Source: Pomphorhynchus laevis (taxonomy: Eukaryota > Acanthocephala > Palaeacanthocephala > Echinorhynchida > Pomphorhynchidae). From it: a stretch of 64,000 bases of DNA. Below, piece by piece: positions 49,257-58,930 of the stretch (position 1 is the stretch's first letter; every line of letters starts with the position of its first letter). Where the stretch lies: contig WNNJ02000053.1 of the NCBI GenBank assembly GCA_012934845.2, positions 1 to 64,000 of the forward strand. Reading direction: 5' to 3'. Both the position numbers and the translations under genes were made by a program. A model generated the notes under the pieces. The model was not told the DNA's origin. It made no database searches and worked only from the letters and a program-made list of their open reading frames with translations.

Positions 49257-49620
49257 CAGGTAATCAATTTATTTCTATCTCTATGAAAACTCCCAACATA
49301 ATCGATAAAATTAATCTCAGCATCATCATGGTAAACCACCTCTGTATCTGCAACTGGAAAATGATAATTCGGAATGATTTGCCCTTTCCTCGCTCGTATC
49401 GACACGAGAAGTGTAGAAAATGTTAAAAGCAAGGTTATTTTCAGTGCCGTTTAAAAAACCGGTCCATAGTTTCCACACACTGATCCACAATCAATTCTAA
49501 AAATTTCTGTTGATCTCCATCATCACCTTATTGTAAATCATCAGATACGTCGTCGAGACAAGATTATAAGCAAAATCACAGGCTTCCAAAGTTAGTTTAA
49601 CGAATACTTACAATTTTTTA
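49253..49620 (-). pseudogene. Unidentified converging reading frame
   Basis: On the minus strand, coding-like text with a hydrophobic part and then RKGQIIPNYHFPVADTEVVY and a YHDDAEINFIDYVG end. It converges on the previous entry. The hydrophobic part followed by this segment suggests a membrane-anchored protein. Broken, probably in two or three places. Family unknown; the pair may be one fossil insertion of viral or transposon origin. Confidence 0.3.
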
Positions 49621-50559
49621 AAGCACCGACGCTATAAAATTTGTTTTATTCACATGAAAATAAAATATGCACCGGAAAAAGCATATTTTTAAACTTTGCA
49701 CCACCAACGAAGACTCAAAAATTGAGATGATTTTATCAGATTGTATATCGAACAATTTACATTGTTTTACACTAACAAGGATAAATATTACTGAGCATTA
49801 AAAACAGAATTCAAAAGGAGAGAAAAAATCGCTGGCAGCTTCAAAATATTCAAGTTATTTCATAGCGTGGTTAATATAGAATATTATATTCCGGGATCAC
49901 TATATCATCTCAATTGTGAATTATGATCTGGTTCTTTATTGACACTTTAGTTCGCTTATCATGATCTACTGTTCTGTTTATGATTTTAAATTGTTATACT
50001 TTGCAAATAAAGCATTTATTATTGTTTTACAATAATATTTTACATTTTGTAAAAATATGATTTTGCAAGCAGCCTGAAGATGATAATATTCCGTTACTAA
50101 AAAAATAAAATTCTACAAAAATCGTCTATGCTCTTTATAATTAGCAAACAGAATGTGAGTGCACGTTTTTTTTTCTCACAAAAAAGTGCACGCTATGGAA
50201 CAGAAGCGTTGCTTATCTCAAGATAAGCAACGCTTATAGATAAGTGGAAAAAGGTGAGTTTAAGTTGGTTCGTGTTTTATTATCAGTTGTATTTTGTCGC
50301 TGTTATTTATTCTTAAATAATATTGGCTAAGTTTTAATTGGGCATTGATACTTTTTATTATAGTTGTATATTTCGAAAGACCATCGAAAAGAAACTTCTC
50401 AAGTTCGCACTCGATACAAGTGTTAATAAACTAAAACACAATAGAAAGATTGGTAGCATTGAACATATTAATTGTGTCATTTTGATGGAGATGGAGATCA
50501 ATCACAAAAATATTCACATTTTAATAATCTAATATTAATAATCTAATCTTTTTCTTGAT
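49621..50559. other. Spacer with one hairpin
   Basis: No gene seen. A perfect 15-bp hairpin lies at 50204-50235 (AAGCGTTGCTTATCT, 2-base loop). Confidence 0.5.
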
Positions 50560-51420
50560 AGAATAATATCCGAAATCTGATAACACAAAATTTCTTCCTG
50601 ATTACTTCCAATTCTTATTGTAATACATGAATATCTATTTTCTAATAATCAGTTCATAAAAATGTATTTTCGCATTTTTATAATGTAATGTTAATAATCT
50701 AATCTTCTAATGCAATAAAGGCCGAATCCCGATAATACAGCACTTTTTCCTGATAACTTGCTATCTTTATTCTAATACATGGTTGTTTATTAATCAGTTC
50801 ACAAGCATACAATCAATCATACCATAATAATCTAATATTAATAATCTAATTTTACTTCGGATGCAATAATGGTCAAAGCATGATAGCAAAACATTTCTTC
50901 CTGATTACAACTAATCCTTATTGAATACATTGTTATCTATTTTTCAGTAATCAGTTCATAAAAATTAAACTATTAGCATTTTAATAATCTAATATTTAAT
51001 AATCTAATCTTCTAAGCAAAAAAGGCTGAAACCTGATAACACGACATTGCTTCCTGATTACTTTGAATTGTATTCTAACACATTTATCTATTATAAAATA
51101 AATTATATTTATTAATTAATAAATTATATCTATTACATATGTATATTAATCAATTCATAAGCATTCAATCAATCGCACTAAAATAATCTAATATTAATAA
51201 TTGAATCTTACTTCTGATGCAATGGCCGCAACCTGATAGACCAGCAGTTCCTCCTGATAACTGCCCATTTATCTATTATGTAATAATCAGTAATAATGGC
51301 TGAAACCCGATAACACATTAGTTCATGCTGACATCATATTAATAAGATCAAAATTTAATATTAATCTAATCTTACTTCTAATACAATAAATAGCGAAACT
51401 TAATAACATATTAATAATTT
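50560..51420 (+). repeat. Diverged tandem array of PLE tail-repeat core
   Basis: Five or six units of about 145-150 bases. Each has a CCGAAAnCTGATAACAC-like block, TTCnTCCTGATTAC about 20 bases later, an ATTCTTATTnTAATACA block and AATCAGTTCATAAAAA. They correspond to the middle of the dispersed PLE tail repeat. The GAAAC-to-CTGAT order and spacing stay nearly constant between units while other bases drift. Confidence 0.7.
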
Positions 51421-51495
51421 ATATTTATTTATAATTATATTTATTTACATATTTATAATTAATTTATAAGTATCGAAAAATTAATCAAATGAACT

Positions 51496-52065
51496 CTATA
51501 TAAAGGAGTTTTGATAATATTCAAAATAAAGTGGCTCATATGGGGAGATCATTTTCAGTTTTGCAGACTTTTGTGGATTCTCTTTTTGTCTTGATATCAA
51601 CTTAGCTTGCTGATCATCAGCGATGTATGAAAAGCTGCCATAACTATCAATTGAAGAGGGCGACGACTTGTCTATTGACAACACACTTGCTAATATTTTG
51701 CATCTTCTGTTTGTTTTCAGTGATTCCTCTTCGCCTTTACCTTGTTTAGTTTTAAATAAATTTACTTTGTTTTCATGGTCCCGATTTACTTCTACAGTAG
51801 CTTCGGAAGCTGTTTTACTGAAGACACTGTTTGCAAGTGAATCTTTTATTGAAGAATCCGGTACATCTTTGAGATGAACCTTCTTTTGCTTTCGAATTGA
51901 TATGCAAATTAAAAATACTAAAGATATGCAACATAGAATCAATGACGCTATTAGTGCAAATGGTGAAATCATCTCATCAAATCTCTCAAACCAATAGTAA
52001 CCATTTAAAAAGGCGCCATTTGAAAAAGGAATTAACGGAAATAAATATAATTTTAACAAGTTCAT
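51496..52065 (-). CDS. Putative single-pass membrane protein, unknown family
   Basis: An uninterrupted 189-codon frame on the minus strand, long for this A+T-rich DNA. A hydrophobic N-terminus (MNLLKLYLFPLIPFSNGAF) could be a signal peptide or the tail of a longer N-terminal exon. A clear membrane helix follows at about residues 33-57, then RKQKK as a stop-transfer charge cluster. The tail of about 130 residues is hydrophilic, rich in Ser/Lys/Glu, with SSIDSYGSFSYIADD and SPYEPLYFEYY, Tyr-containing motifs that could be docking or phosphorylation sites. No enzyme motif. A second open stretch on the same strand overlaps upstream in another frame (51986-52225, NGSHYYQIKRRLN) and may mark an upstream exon. 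Product unknown; it could be a host receptor-like protein. Confidence 0.45.
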   Translation of the reverse strand: MNLLKLYLFPLIPFSNGAFLNGYYWFERFDEMISPFALIASLILCCISLVFLICISIRKQKKVHLKDVPDSSIKDSLANSVFSKTASEATVEVNRDHENKVNLFKTKQGKGEEESLKTNRRCKILASVLSIDKSSPSSIDSYGSFSYIADDQQAKLISRQKENPQKSAKLKMISPYEPLYFEYYQNSFI

Positions 52066-52430
52066 GATTCAAATTCATGATTTTATACAATGACATTGAA
52101 AAGCCAATTTTACAATCCAATTTATCTGTGCTTTGTTTGATCAAATGTGAAGAGTCGACATTTTCAACAGTATTCAGTCGTCTTTTTATTTGGTAATAAT
52201 GCGAACCATTTACTTTTATAGGCATTTCAAATTTTATCCTTTTTTACATTACCATTAACTGGGCCACCATTTTGCGAAACATTTTGGAGTCTACAAAAAC
52301 TTATGAAGTTATACGAACACAAGATGGTTTTATCCAAGATAGCCCATTTACTCTTAACCTCACCTGAAAAAACCACTGTAGTCGATGAATACTAGAAACA
52401 TTAAATTGTTCGTCTACAATTCGCTGAAAT
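52066..52430. other. Spacer between membrane ORF and LINE remains
   Basis: Contains the upstream overlapping antisense frame mentioned for the membrane ORF; nothing else recognised. Confidence 0.4.
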
Positions 52431-52433
52431 CAA

Positions 52434-54640
52434 GATGCTTACAAGAAAGAAGTTGTACGTCGTACTTGTCTTAGTGCTAAAGCTAGTTTGCCTTTACGTA
52501 CTTGCTGTGATCGCAATTGAGCTCATCGTCTAATACACAGAGAGGCTGTCGTCAATAAATAAATCATCTTGCAAACAGATTAAATTGTCGACAAACGGTG
52601 ATACTTCTTATTTTCTATCTGTAGATCTAAAATAAATATTCGGAATATACAGAATTTCATTTACTACCAACGACACGGACCAATCGTACACTGATCATTT
52701 TAGAAAAGCACTGTGCCATCTAGGTACAGTTGAGCATATGGCCATCTCAACAACAGTAAAAATCAATAATATTGAAACAACCATTGATGGTGATGGCATT
52801 AAAGAATTGGAAAATATATTCATACTGACCGACGTGCGTTATATCAAAAGAAAGGATGGCTCGTTAGTGTTTACCATAAGGACATAAGACAACGCCATGA
52901 TATTGGCGTAGAATGCGCACAACCCCTTTCTGAGGTCTAATCTTACCTTCCAACTTATTTAATCCAATGACATCACATACCCCACTGTCAAAAATGTCAT
53001 CAGCCAGAGGAATAGAATCAACTTGCGATCTCGCACCGCAATGCCTAACTTGCAAAATCAGATTACATGTGTAGTTGCCTAAAGACAAAGACCCCATATG
53101 TTTAAACTGCTGATTGAATCATCCGGCCGACATTTTAATTGAATCAAAGCGGGCATTATAAGTACTCTTCTCCAACAGTGACAACCCAAAATAAGTAGAC
53201 TCCTCAATGATCGATGCCTTCAACTCGTTTAAAAGTGATTATCAAGATTTCAAAGTAATCATAAAGGTGAAAAAGGCAGAGCATACTTAAAGTTTTGAGA
53301 ATTTGATAACTCAATTGTCTCGGCGATTAAGTAGATTAAGTCTCTGGATCCAGAGAAAACGTTTCACAACTCTCGACCAAAAACGACTCTGAGCTACTTG
53401 CCAGGAGAATTTCTCCAATTATGTCACCGTCCTTTATCTTTCCTGAGACACGCCTTCATAATAAGTCGTCAGAGCACTTTTTGAGAGAACTCGACTGGCT
53501 TCAGAATATAGTTATTTTATTATAGAGAGAACTTTTTATAAAAGGCACTTAAAAGGCAATTTTAAGGCATGAATCAAATTATCCAGGAAAATAGAATTTG
53601 GAAGCTGATAAATAAAGTAGCTCTTATCGATGAATACATCAGAATGGAAAATGATGATATTCCCACCAGCCCGGGAGGAACGAAGAGTCCCTTGTTGGTT
53701 TCCGTAATGTAAGGGTTATCCCGGACACTGCTGACATCAACTAGTGGCGCTGCCCTTCCATCCGTAAATAAACGCAATGGTAGTAAATTCAGATCCGTTT
53801 TCACCGAATATACTTCAGTGTAATTCGGAAGGTGCTTATGCTCTTAATCTTTTATCTGGTTGAGATGCAGATGTTATAGTCTTCAGGAGACTAAATCGAA
53901 CCGGTCTCCCCAAGGTATTACTCGAGTTATACAAATACATATATCCGCCCAAATCACTATACTTCGTATATAACCCCGCTTCATTTCTCTTCATCTCAAG
54001 GTCTTGTAACCTTAATTAAATGCCCATTAAGATCTTAATTCTTGCTTAATTACTCATGTCCGACCCTTTCTTGTTTAACTATAACACTTTATAAAGACGG
54101 TAAACGCATCAGCTTAGACTATATTTATATTCGAGCCGGGGAGATTTAACAACAACCGTGACCTTCTTGATTGGATGTTATGCAGCGGCTATTGCATGAA
54201 TCTTGGTGACTTCAATGACAGAACTGGTCGCAGGATTAAAGCAGCACTCCGCAGAGCCAGGGACGATTATCATATTCACGAACGACCATATCCGACTTTT
54301 CATTGTTCCACAAATAATTCTCTCATCGACATTCGATTGCTACATGTGAAGTGGCTGCTTTAGTCTTCTGTGTGCAAAATATGTCATTAAGTGGGAGTGC
54401 TCAGGTATGCCTTTGTTGTACATGGGCAATCTAAGTATTAGTCTTTCTTTCAAGAGGACGTCCCCCAGAGCAAATATCAAGATTTCTTAAGCTCCTCATG
54501 TCGAGACTACTATTCATCATGCTTGTTGCATATTCTGAATGGATCTTTCGTAAAAGTTCGCGTTGCTGTTTGCTGGTGAGGTCTGATCCCGCATCTGTAA
54601 TATAGAAGACTTATCAGATATGACGAGGATTGATCAGTAA
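52434..54640 (+). mobile_element. Jockey/R1-type LINE: ORF1 and endonuclease remains
   Basis: 52.6-52.9 kb has a gag-like block ending TDVRYIKRKDGSLVFTIRT. 53.0-53.15 kb has Cys-knuckle remnants (APQCLTCKI, then PICLNC and LNHPAD) as in LINE ORF1 proteins. 53.65-54.36 kb matches the endonuclease of the antisense LINE at 61.4-62.1 kb: SPGGTKSPLLV, FRSVFTEYTSV, RCRCYSL, then GDFNDRTGRRIKAALRRARD and NNSLIDIRLLH. No reverse transcriptase follows; similarity fades near 54.64 kb at the next repeat. Stops and frame changes throughout. Antisense frames at 52864-53097 and 53574-53804 are shadows. A short hydrophobic stretch after ATG 52434 is of unknown origin. Confidence 0.65.
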
Positions 54641-54671
54641 ACTGTGCATTAATATGTTATTAATTAACTAT

Positions 54672-54995
54672 TTAAGGAGAGTGAGACCATTCCGCGTGAA
54701 TTTCTCGTAAAAAATGTAAGCCAGACGCGAAAGAATGACGAATGCCGTTTCGTCATCACTATGGCTCATCAGTGCCAGATCCCTCCCACTACTGGATGCA
54801 GAGGAGGACTGGCAGACGGCAATCAATGAATGAATCAATGTGAATGATGTACTAGAAAATTTTCTAGTAACATCATAGAGTACTAAATCAGTACTACAGA
54901 TTAACCAAAAAGGATCATTAGCAAAATTTCTTTCGCGTCTGGCATACATGTTTTACAAGAAATTCACGCGGAATGGTCTCACTCTCCTTAAATTT
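54672..54995. mobile_element. Inverted-repeat element carrying a hammerhead core
   Basis: Terminal arms of about 62 bases (54672-54733, from TAAGGAGAGTGAGACC; and 54930-54995, ending GGTCTCACTCTCCTTA) are inverted copies. The arms read GCGTCTGGC at their inner ends. The middle holds the minus-strand hammerhead core. No ORF of significance; the antisense frame 54668-54949 is accidental. The outer bases also occur at 21.07 kb, so this is one repeat family. Confidence 0.8.
54721..54785 (-). ncRNA. Hammerhead ribozyme core, conventional order
   Basis: Minus strand: ATCTGGCA, CTGATGA (plus 54766-54772), GCCAT-AGTG-ATGAC (stem II with one mismatch), GAAA (plus 54748-54751). Then either a tiny stem III CGG-CAT-TCG followed by UC (GAC at plus 54737-54739), or a wider loop ending at the conserved CGCGTC (GAC at plus 54724-54726). 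With the second site, the bases after the cut in the right arm (TGGCATACA) would pair with TGTATGGCA of the 21-kb copy with one G-G mismatch. The cut site is unresolved. Confidence 0.6.
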
Positions 54996-55243
54996 TATCC
55001 ATATATTTATATTTACTAAATTTTTTGAATTTGTTTAGATAGTGATTGTAACACATGTATTTCTATTTCCGAATATAAGATTAATTAATTTTTCTAACGC
55101 TTCCTTAATACCTGCTAAATCTGAATTTGTATAAATTATAAGAAGCGCACTAAATATGAAGACATATTTAGTATACTTATACTATATACTATAAGTATAT
55201 ATAAATATATACTATATTTAGTATATTTAATATACTTTAGACA
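54996..55243. promoter_or_regulatory. AT-rich 5' flank of the Fringe-like gene
   Basis: A palindromic TATA-like run (55160-55238, repeats of AGTATA and TATACT) directly precedes the start codon region. It could contain the promoter, but no initiator or defined TATA position stands out. Confidence 0.25.
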
Positions 55244-56155
55244 TTGCTTCTAAATATGATCAAAAATATAAAGATCTTTGTTTGTATACTCATATTGTAC
55301 ATTTTATCGTTCCGAAATATAAGTATCATTGAAGAACCATATAATTGGAATTATACTGAATATGATCATATTTCACTGAAAAATATTGTAATTATTGTTC
55401 GGACTACATCAACGTTTCACAGTAGTAGAGTCAAAGGAATATACAACAGCTGGTACAATTTAACATGTGGGGATATGCACCTGATTACTGATACGAAAGA
55501 TGACAGAATTTTTGCAATGTTCAGAAACGTTCATAAATGTAATTGTCCAATAGGACACGGAAGAATTTTTTTATGTTGTCGAACAACATGCGAATTTCAA
55601 ACGTTTCTGAAAGAAGTAGAGGCAAGAAAAGATATACCGAACTGGCTTTGCAGGTTCGATGACGATCAATATGTTCATGTACCAAGATTAATTAAGCTGC
55701 TTAGTCATTACAACCCTGCTGAACATCATTATTTAGGAAGATTTATTAAACCACCAATTGAAATCAACGAAGATGGAAAACGTTCAATTCTTAGATTCCA
55801 CACGTATGGTGCTGGTGTTTGCTTTTCTATTCGTACTGTTATGGAATTATTTCCATTTGTGTTAGGTACTAATCTCCAAAATAAATGCATGGCGTGGAAG
55901 TCGAATGATGATGTAACTATTGGAAGAATAATTACAGTTATTTTAAATATAGAAGCAGGAACACTTGAAAATTTCCACTCGCATTTATCAAAATATTATT
56001 TGGAAAACTTGAGAGAGATTTTTAACTTCAAAAATAGCAGTATGCTGCAAGACGCAATAACTTTTGGATTTAACAATCAAACTGTATTTGATGGCACCGT
56101 TGATAAAGGCATACAACATCAAATGGAAGCTTTGCATAAATATTTCTTTCCATAA
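55244..56155 (+). CDS. Fringe-like beta-1,3-glycosyltransferase, intronless
   Basis: One unbroken 303-codon frame. A short cytoplasmic start and a membrane anchor at about residues 9-24 give the type II topology of a Golgi glycosyltransferase. The catalytic domain has the order seen in Fringe and related GT31 enzymes: IVIIVRTTSTFHSSRV (48-63), the Cys-rich LCCRTTCEF (110-118), NWLCRFDDDQYVHVPRLIKLL with the metal-binding DDD at 139-141, YGAGVCFS (188-195), NDDVTIGRII (221-230) and FHSHL (244-248). Fringe adds GlcNAc to O-fucose on EGF repeats, tuning Notch signalling. Whether this copy acts on Notch is not shown. At 303 residues it is shorter than most Fringe proteins (about 320-410), mainly in the stem and C-terminus. 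An earlier Met at codon 1 is used; Met5 is an alternative. Lack of introns could mean a retrocopy. All catalytic motifs are intact. Confidence 0.9.
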   Translation: MLLNMIKNIKIFVCILILYILSFRNISIIEEPYNWNYTEYDHISLKNIVIIVRTTSTFHSSRVKGIYNSWYNLTCGDMHLITDTKDDRIFAMFRNVHKCNCPIGHGRIFLCCRTTCEFQTFLKEVEARKDIPNWLCRFDDDQYVHVPRLIKLLSHYNPAEHHYLGRFIKPPIEINEDGKRSILRFHTYGAGVCFSIRTVMELFPFVLGTNLQNKCMAWKSNDDVTIGRIITVILNIEAGTLENFHSHLSKYYLENLREIFNFKNSSMLQDAITFGFNNQTVFDGTVDKGIQHQMEALHKYFFP

Positions 56156-56790
56156 AAGAGCTTCACCTGCTAGAGTTGTGAGTTTACGTTAAGCAAACGA
56201 AACATTTTTGTTTTATACTCCGAACGTAATGTCTTTGCTCTACAAAATCAAGTAATCTTGATTTTAAATATAATATTAAATAGGTTTACATTTCCGAATC
56301 ATTAACCATATTTTAATTAGTTTGAATTTTACTTTAAAACAAAATGGACTGAAATCATTTTTTAAGTTTAATATTGGGTACCTATAAATATATTGTATTA
56401 TAAACTCTAGTTTAACTAGTTTGAAATCAAATCAAATTATTTAAATATAAACTGCTTAAACAGATGTTAGTCTTAGATTGCACGTATTTTTTTTAAATAT
56501 ATGCAGAAATATCAATTATGAGAAATATAATTGTATAAAATTTTAGCAATTATTTTTTTTCAAACTGAAATTCAACTTGGAAACGAAAAATCATGATCGG
56601 CAAATAATATAGTGCGCTAATAAAGTGCGTTTAATAACACAATTTTATTAAATACTATACAGTATACTTAAATTTGGAAATGTTAATATCTTTATAAAAA
56701 TAATCTTTAATTTACATTTTTTAATTTACATTTTTATAATCTTAAAAACGGAATATTCTTGATCTAAAAAAGATGTTTACAACCTGTTAT

Positions 56791-56890
56791 TTTTAGAAGC
56801 AGAAACACTTAAAAACTTCCACTAGCATTTGTCAAAATATTATTTAGAAAACTTTAGAATTATTTTTAAGTCTGCTACAAGACTATAAAT
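56791..56890 (+). pseudogene. Decayed duplicate scrap of the Fringe-like gene
   Basis: GAAGCAGAAACACTTAAAAA and the bases to GTCTGCTACAAGACTATA match 55955-56060 of the gene (the region of FHSHL and following), with about 80% identity by eye and a deletion. It is about 0.65 kb downstream of the stop codon in the same orientation. No other part of a second copy was found. Confidence 0.8.
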
Positions 56891-57230
56891 ATGACTATAA
56901 GACTATAAATATATGGATAAAATTGAATTATTAAAATCCTTAAATATTTTGATAAATCAAAACCATTTAAAATTATGGGCATCTTTGTGTTTCAATAGGA
57001 GGTAATAGTAGCCTAATTATAGCTGACTTATTTTTAAGTTATATATAATATGAATTTGTTCATAACTGTTTAAACTATATAAGTGTCAATACTATATAAA
57101 GATATAAAATATATGTTCCGATATAAATAAATTTAAACTAAAAAATATGAAATATGTCCTGCTATATTTATGATATATGTGCATTTAACTCTAATAATTT
57201 TTAATCGATAATTGCACAAATTTCACTAGG
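56891..57230. other. AT-rich spacer
   Basis: No gene or shared repeat seen. Confidence 0.5.
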
Positions 57231-57705
57231 TAGCCTTATTCTTAATAAAACCAATATTATTGATAAAGAAGGTATATGTCAAGATATGAACATCAAATTA
57301 ACATCAATTAAAACTATACTAAATTCATATCGTAAAGATGATATCTTTAAATTTAAAAAAAAAACTTAAAATAAGAAACAATTATAAAAGGAAAGATCGA
57401 ATTAATAAAGATATGCATACAGAACTTACTAAATTAAATGATAACTAAATAATAACAACTTTTGAAAAAGCTAATAATAATTTTGTTTTCTTATGCGAAA
57501 AGCTTTAATATGGTATACTGATGGAAAAAAAATAATATTATTATGATTTAAATTTAAACACAACATATGAACGTAGTGATTTAAGTTTAGAACCAATTAT
57601 TACAAATCACTTTTTATAATGGATGAAAAGGGGACATCACTTAAATCAGATAATAAAACTATACCTATATTATATTGAAATCCAAAATTACATTAAAATT
57701 TTTCT
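57231..57705 (+). mobile_element. Penelope-like fragment (RT N-part)
   Basis: Similar to the element at 48.1-48.5 kb: the ELTKLNDN region, FEKANNNFVFLCEK, NTTYERSDLSLEPIITNH and the YWNP-like block. It stops abruptly at about 57706, where a foldback-type repeat starts. Several disablements. Confidence 0.7.
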
Positions 57706-57709
57706 TTTA

Positions 57710-57905
57710 GTTGTGACACGACATTATCCTCAGATGTATTGTTCATACTCTTGATACAACAGGACGCTAATAATCAGCTTGGGTGGGTCTAATTATCTGC
57801 TGACCCAGACTTACATTTCACGTTTCGACCCTTAATATCTGTTTACACCGTACGCTGGTGCTGATCAGATTTTAACTAAGGACGTCTGTATTGCGATTCA
57901 ACTTT
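57710..57905 (-). repeat. Half of the 21.3-kb foldback family, inserted in PLE
   Basis: ACATTATCCTCAGATGTATTG and CAGCTTGGGTGGGTCT match the 21.26-kb element. On the minus strand GGGTCGAAACGTG precedes GGGTCAGCAG by about 20 bases, again the GAAAC-before-CTGAT order, here with the second motif decayed. PLE-like sequence resumes at about 58040, so this repeat may have inserted into the PLE. Confidence 0.6.
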
Positions 57906-58039
57906 ACATCACTAGGATGGCTGCTCTAGTTCTGTAGATAGACATTTGTGTATATTACTTTTGGTAGGGGATCGTATTCTAACGATCTATTAGAGAGATC
58001 GGATACAGATGTTTGCCCAAAATGATGTTTGACATAATA

Positions 58040-58345
58040 AAATTGACAATGAAATTGGCTTTCTTCAAAATTATGATATCAACATTAAATTAACATCAAT
58101 TAAAACTACATTTAATTTATATCGTAAAGATGACATATTTAAATTTACAAGAAACAAAATTTTGCATGATCATACACGCATTCCATACAAAATATTAAAT
58201 ATAATACATTAAATAATAAAATTTTAAGAATTCCAACAATATGCAATGATATTGGCATTCTTCAAAATCATTTAAATAATTTAATAGATACGTATTTTAA
58301 ACTAGGTTACTATAAAAATACAATCAAACAGAAAATAATAAAATA
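58040..58345 (+). mobile_element. Penelope-like C-terminal fragment
   Basis: Reads LTSIKTTFNLYRKDDIFKF, then RIPTICNDIGILQNHLNN and LGYYKNTIKQKI in plus frames. It partly repeats the text at 57.30-57.37 kb and matches 6.13-6.23 kb. An AT-only stretch follows at 58350-58435. Confidence 0.6.
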
Positions 58346-58594
58346 TAAAAAGTATAATATATAATAATATATAATATATTATATATTATTATAATATATA
58401 ATATATTATATTATAATATATTATAATATAATATAAAAATCAAACAGAAAATAGTAAAATATATAAATCAACACAAAATTATTAAATCATCAAAATATCA
58501 TTAAAAACACAAATTGAAACTCTTAAACAGAAAATCTTTATTGATGGATAATAAGCAATATGCTTTGAATTAGCATAAGATACACAAGATAATC

Positions 58595-58930
58595 AAATTT
58601 CATCAGAGGAAATACGCCATTAACATGTATTTGTCCCCGCTGCTATGTTGGGTGGAAGAATTGAGGCAGACACCTGGTAACATAGCAGTTCATCTTGATG
58701 ACCTCTAATTGTTATCTTGATAAATCATCTGTTATTTATATAAAAATTGACTTTTATTTTAAATTTTAAACGATTATATAAAATTTTATAAATAGCAATT
58801 AATTATTATTTATTATTTAATATCATTTATTTATTTAAATTCAATATTATGATTAATATATGACTAATATTAAATAAGATAATGATATAATAATATACTA
58901 ATATAAAAACAGTAGACCCAGTTAGCTGAT
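58595..58930 (+). repeat. PLE tail repeat
   Basis: Clear copy with the hairpin arms CTGCTATGTT (about 58639-58648) and AACATAGCAG (about 58679-58688), GAAGAATTGAGG between them, and TTGATGACCTCTAATTG just after. It ends with GTAGACCCAGTTAGCTGATC near 58930. It follows the PLE C-terminal fragment, as at 6.3 kb. Confidence 0.85.

Noticed and set aside
52864-53097. Antisense 77-codon ORF as a possible viral protein
   Set aside because: The plus strand of the same bases shows LINE ORF1 Cys-knuckle text (PICLNC, LNHPAD) in line with the endonuclease downstream, so the antisense frame is a shadow.
53574-53804. Antisense 76-codon ORF
   Set aside because: The plus strand matches the endonuclease of the LINE at 61.4-62.1 kb; this frame is its shadow.
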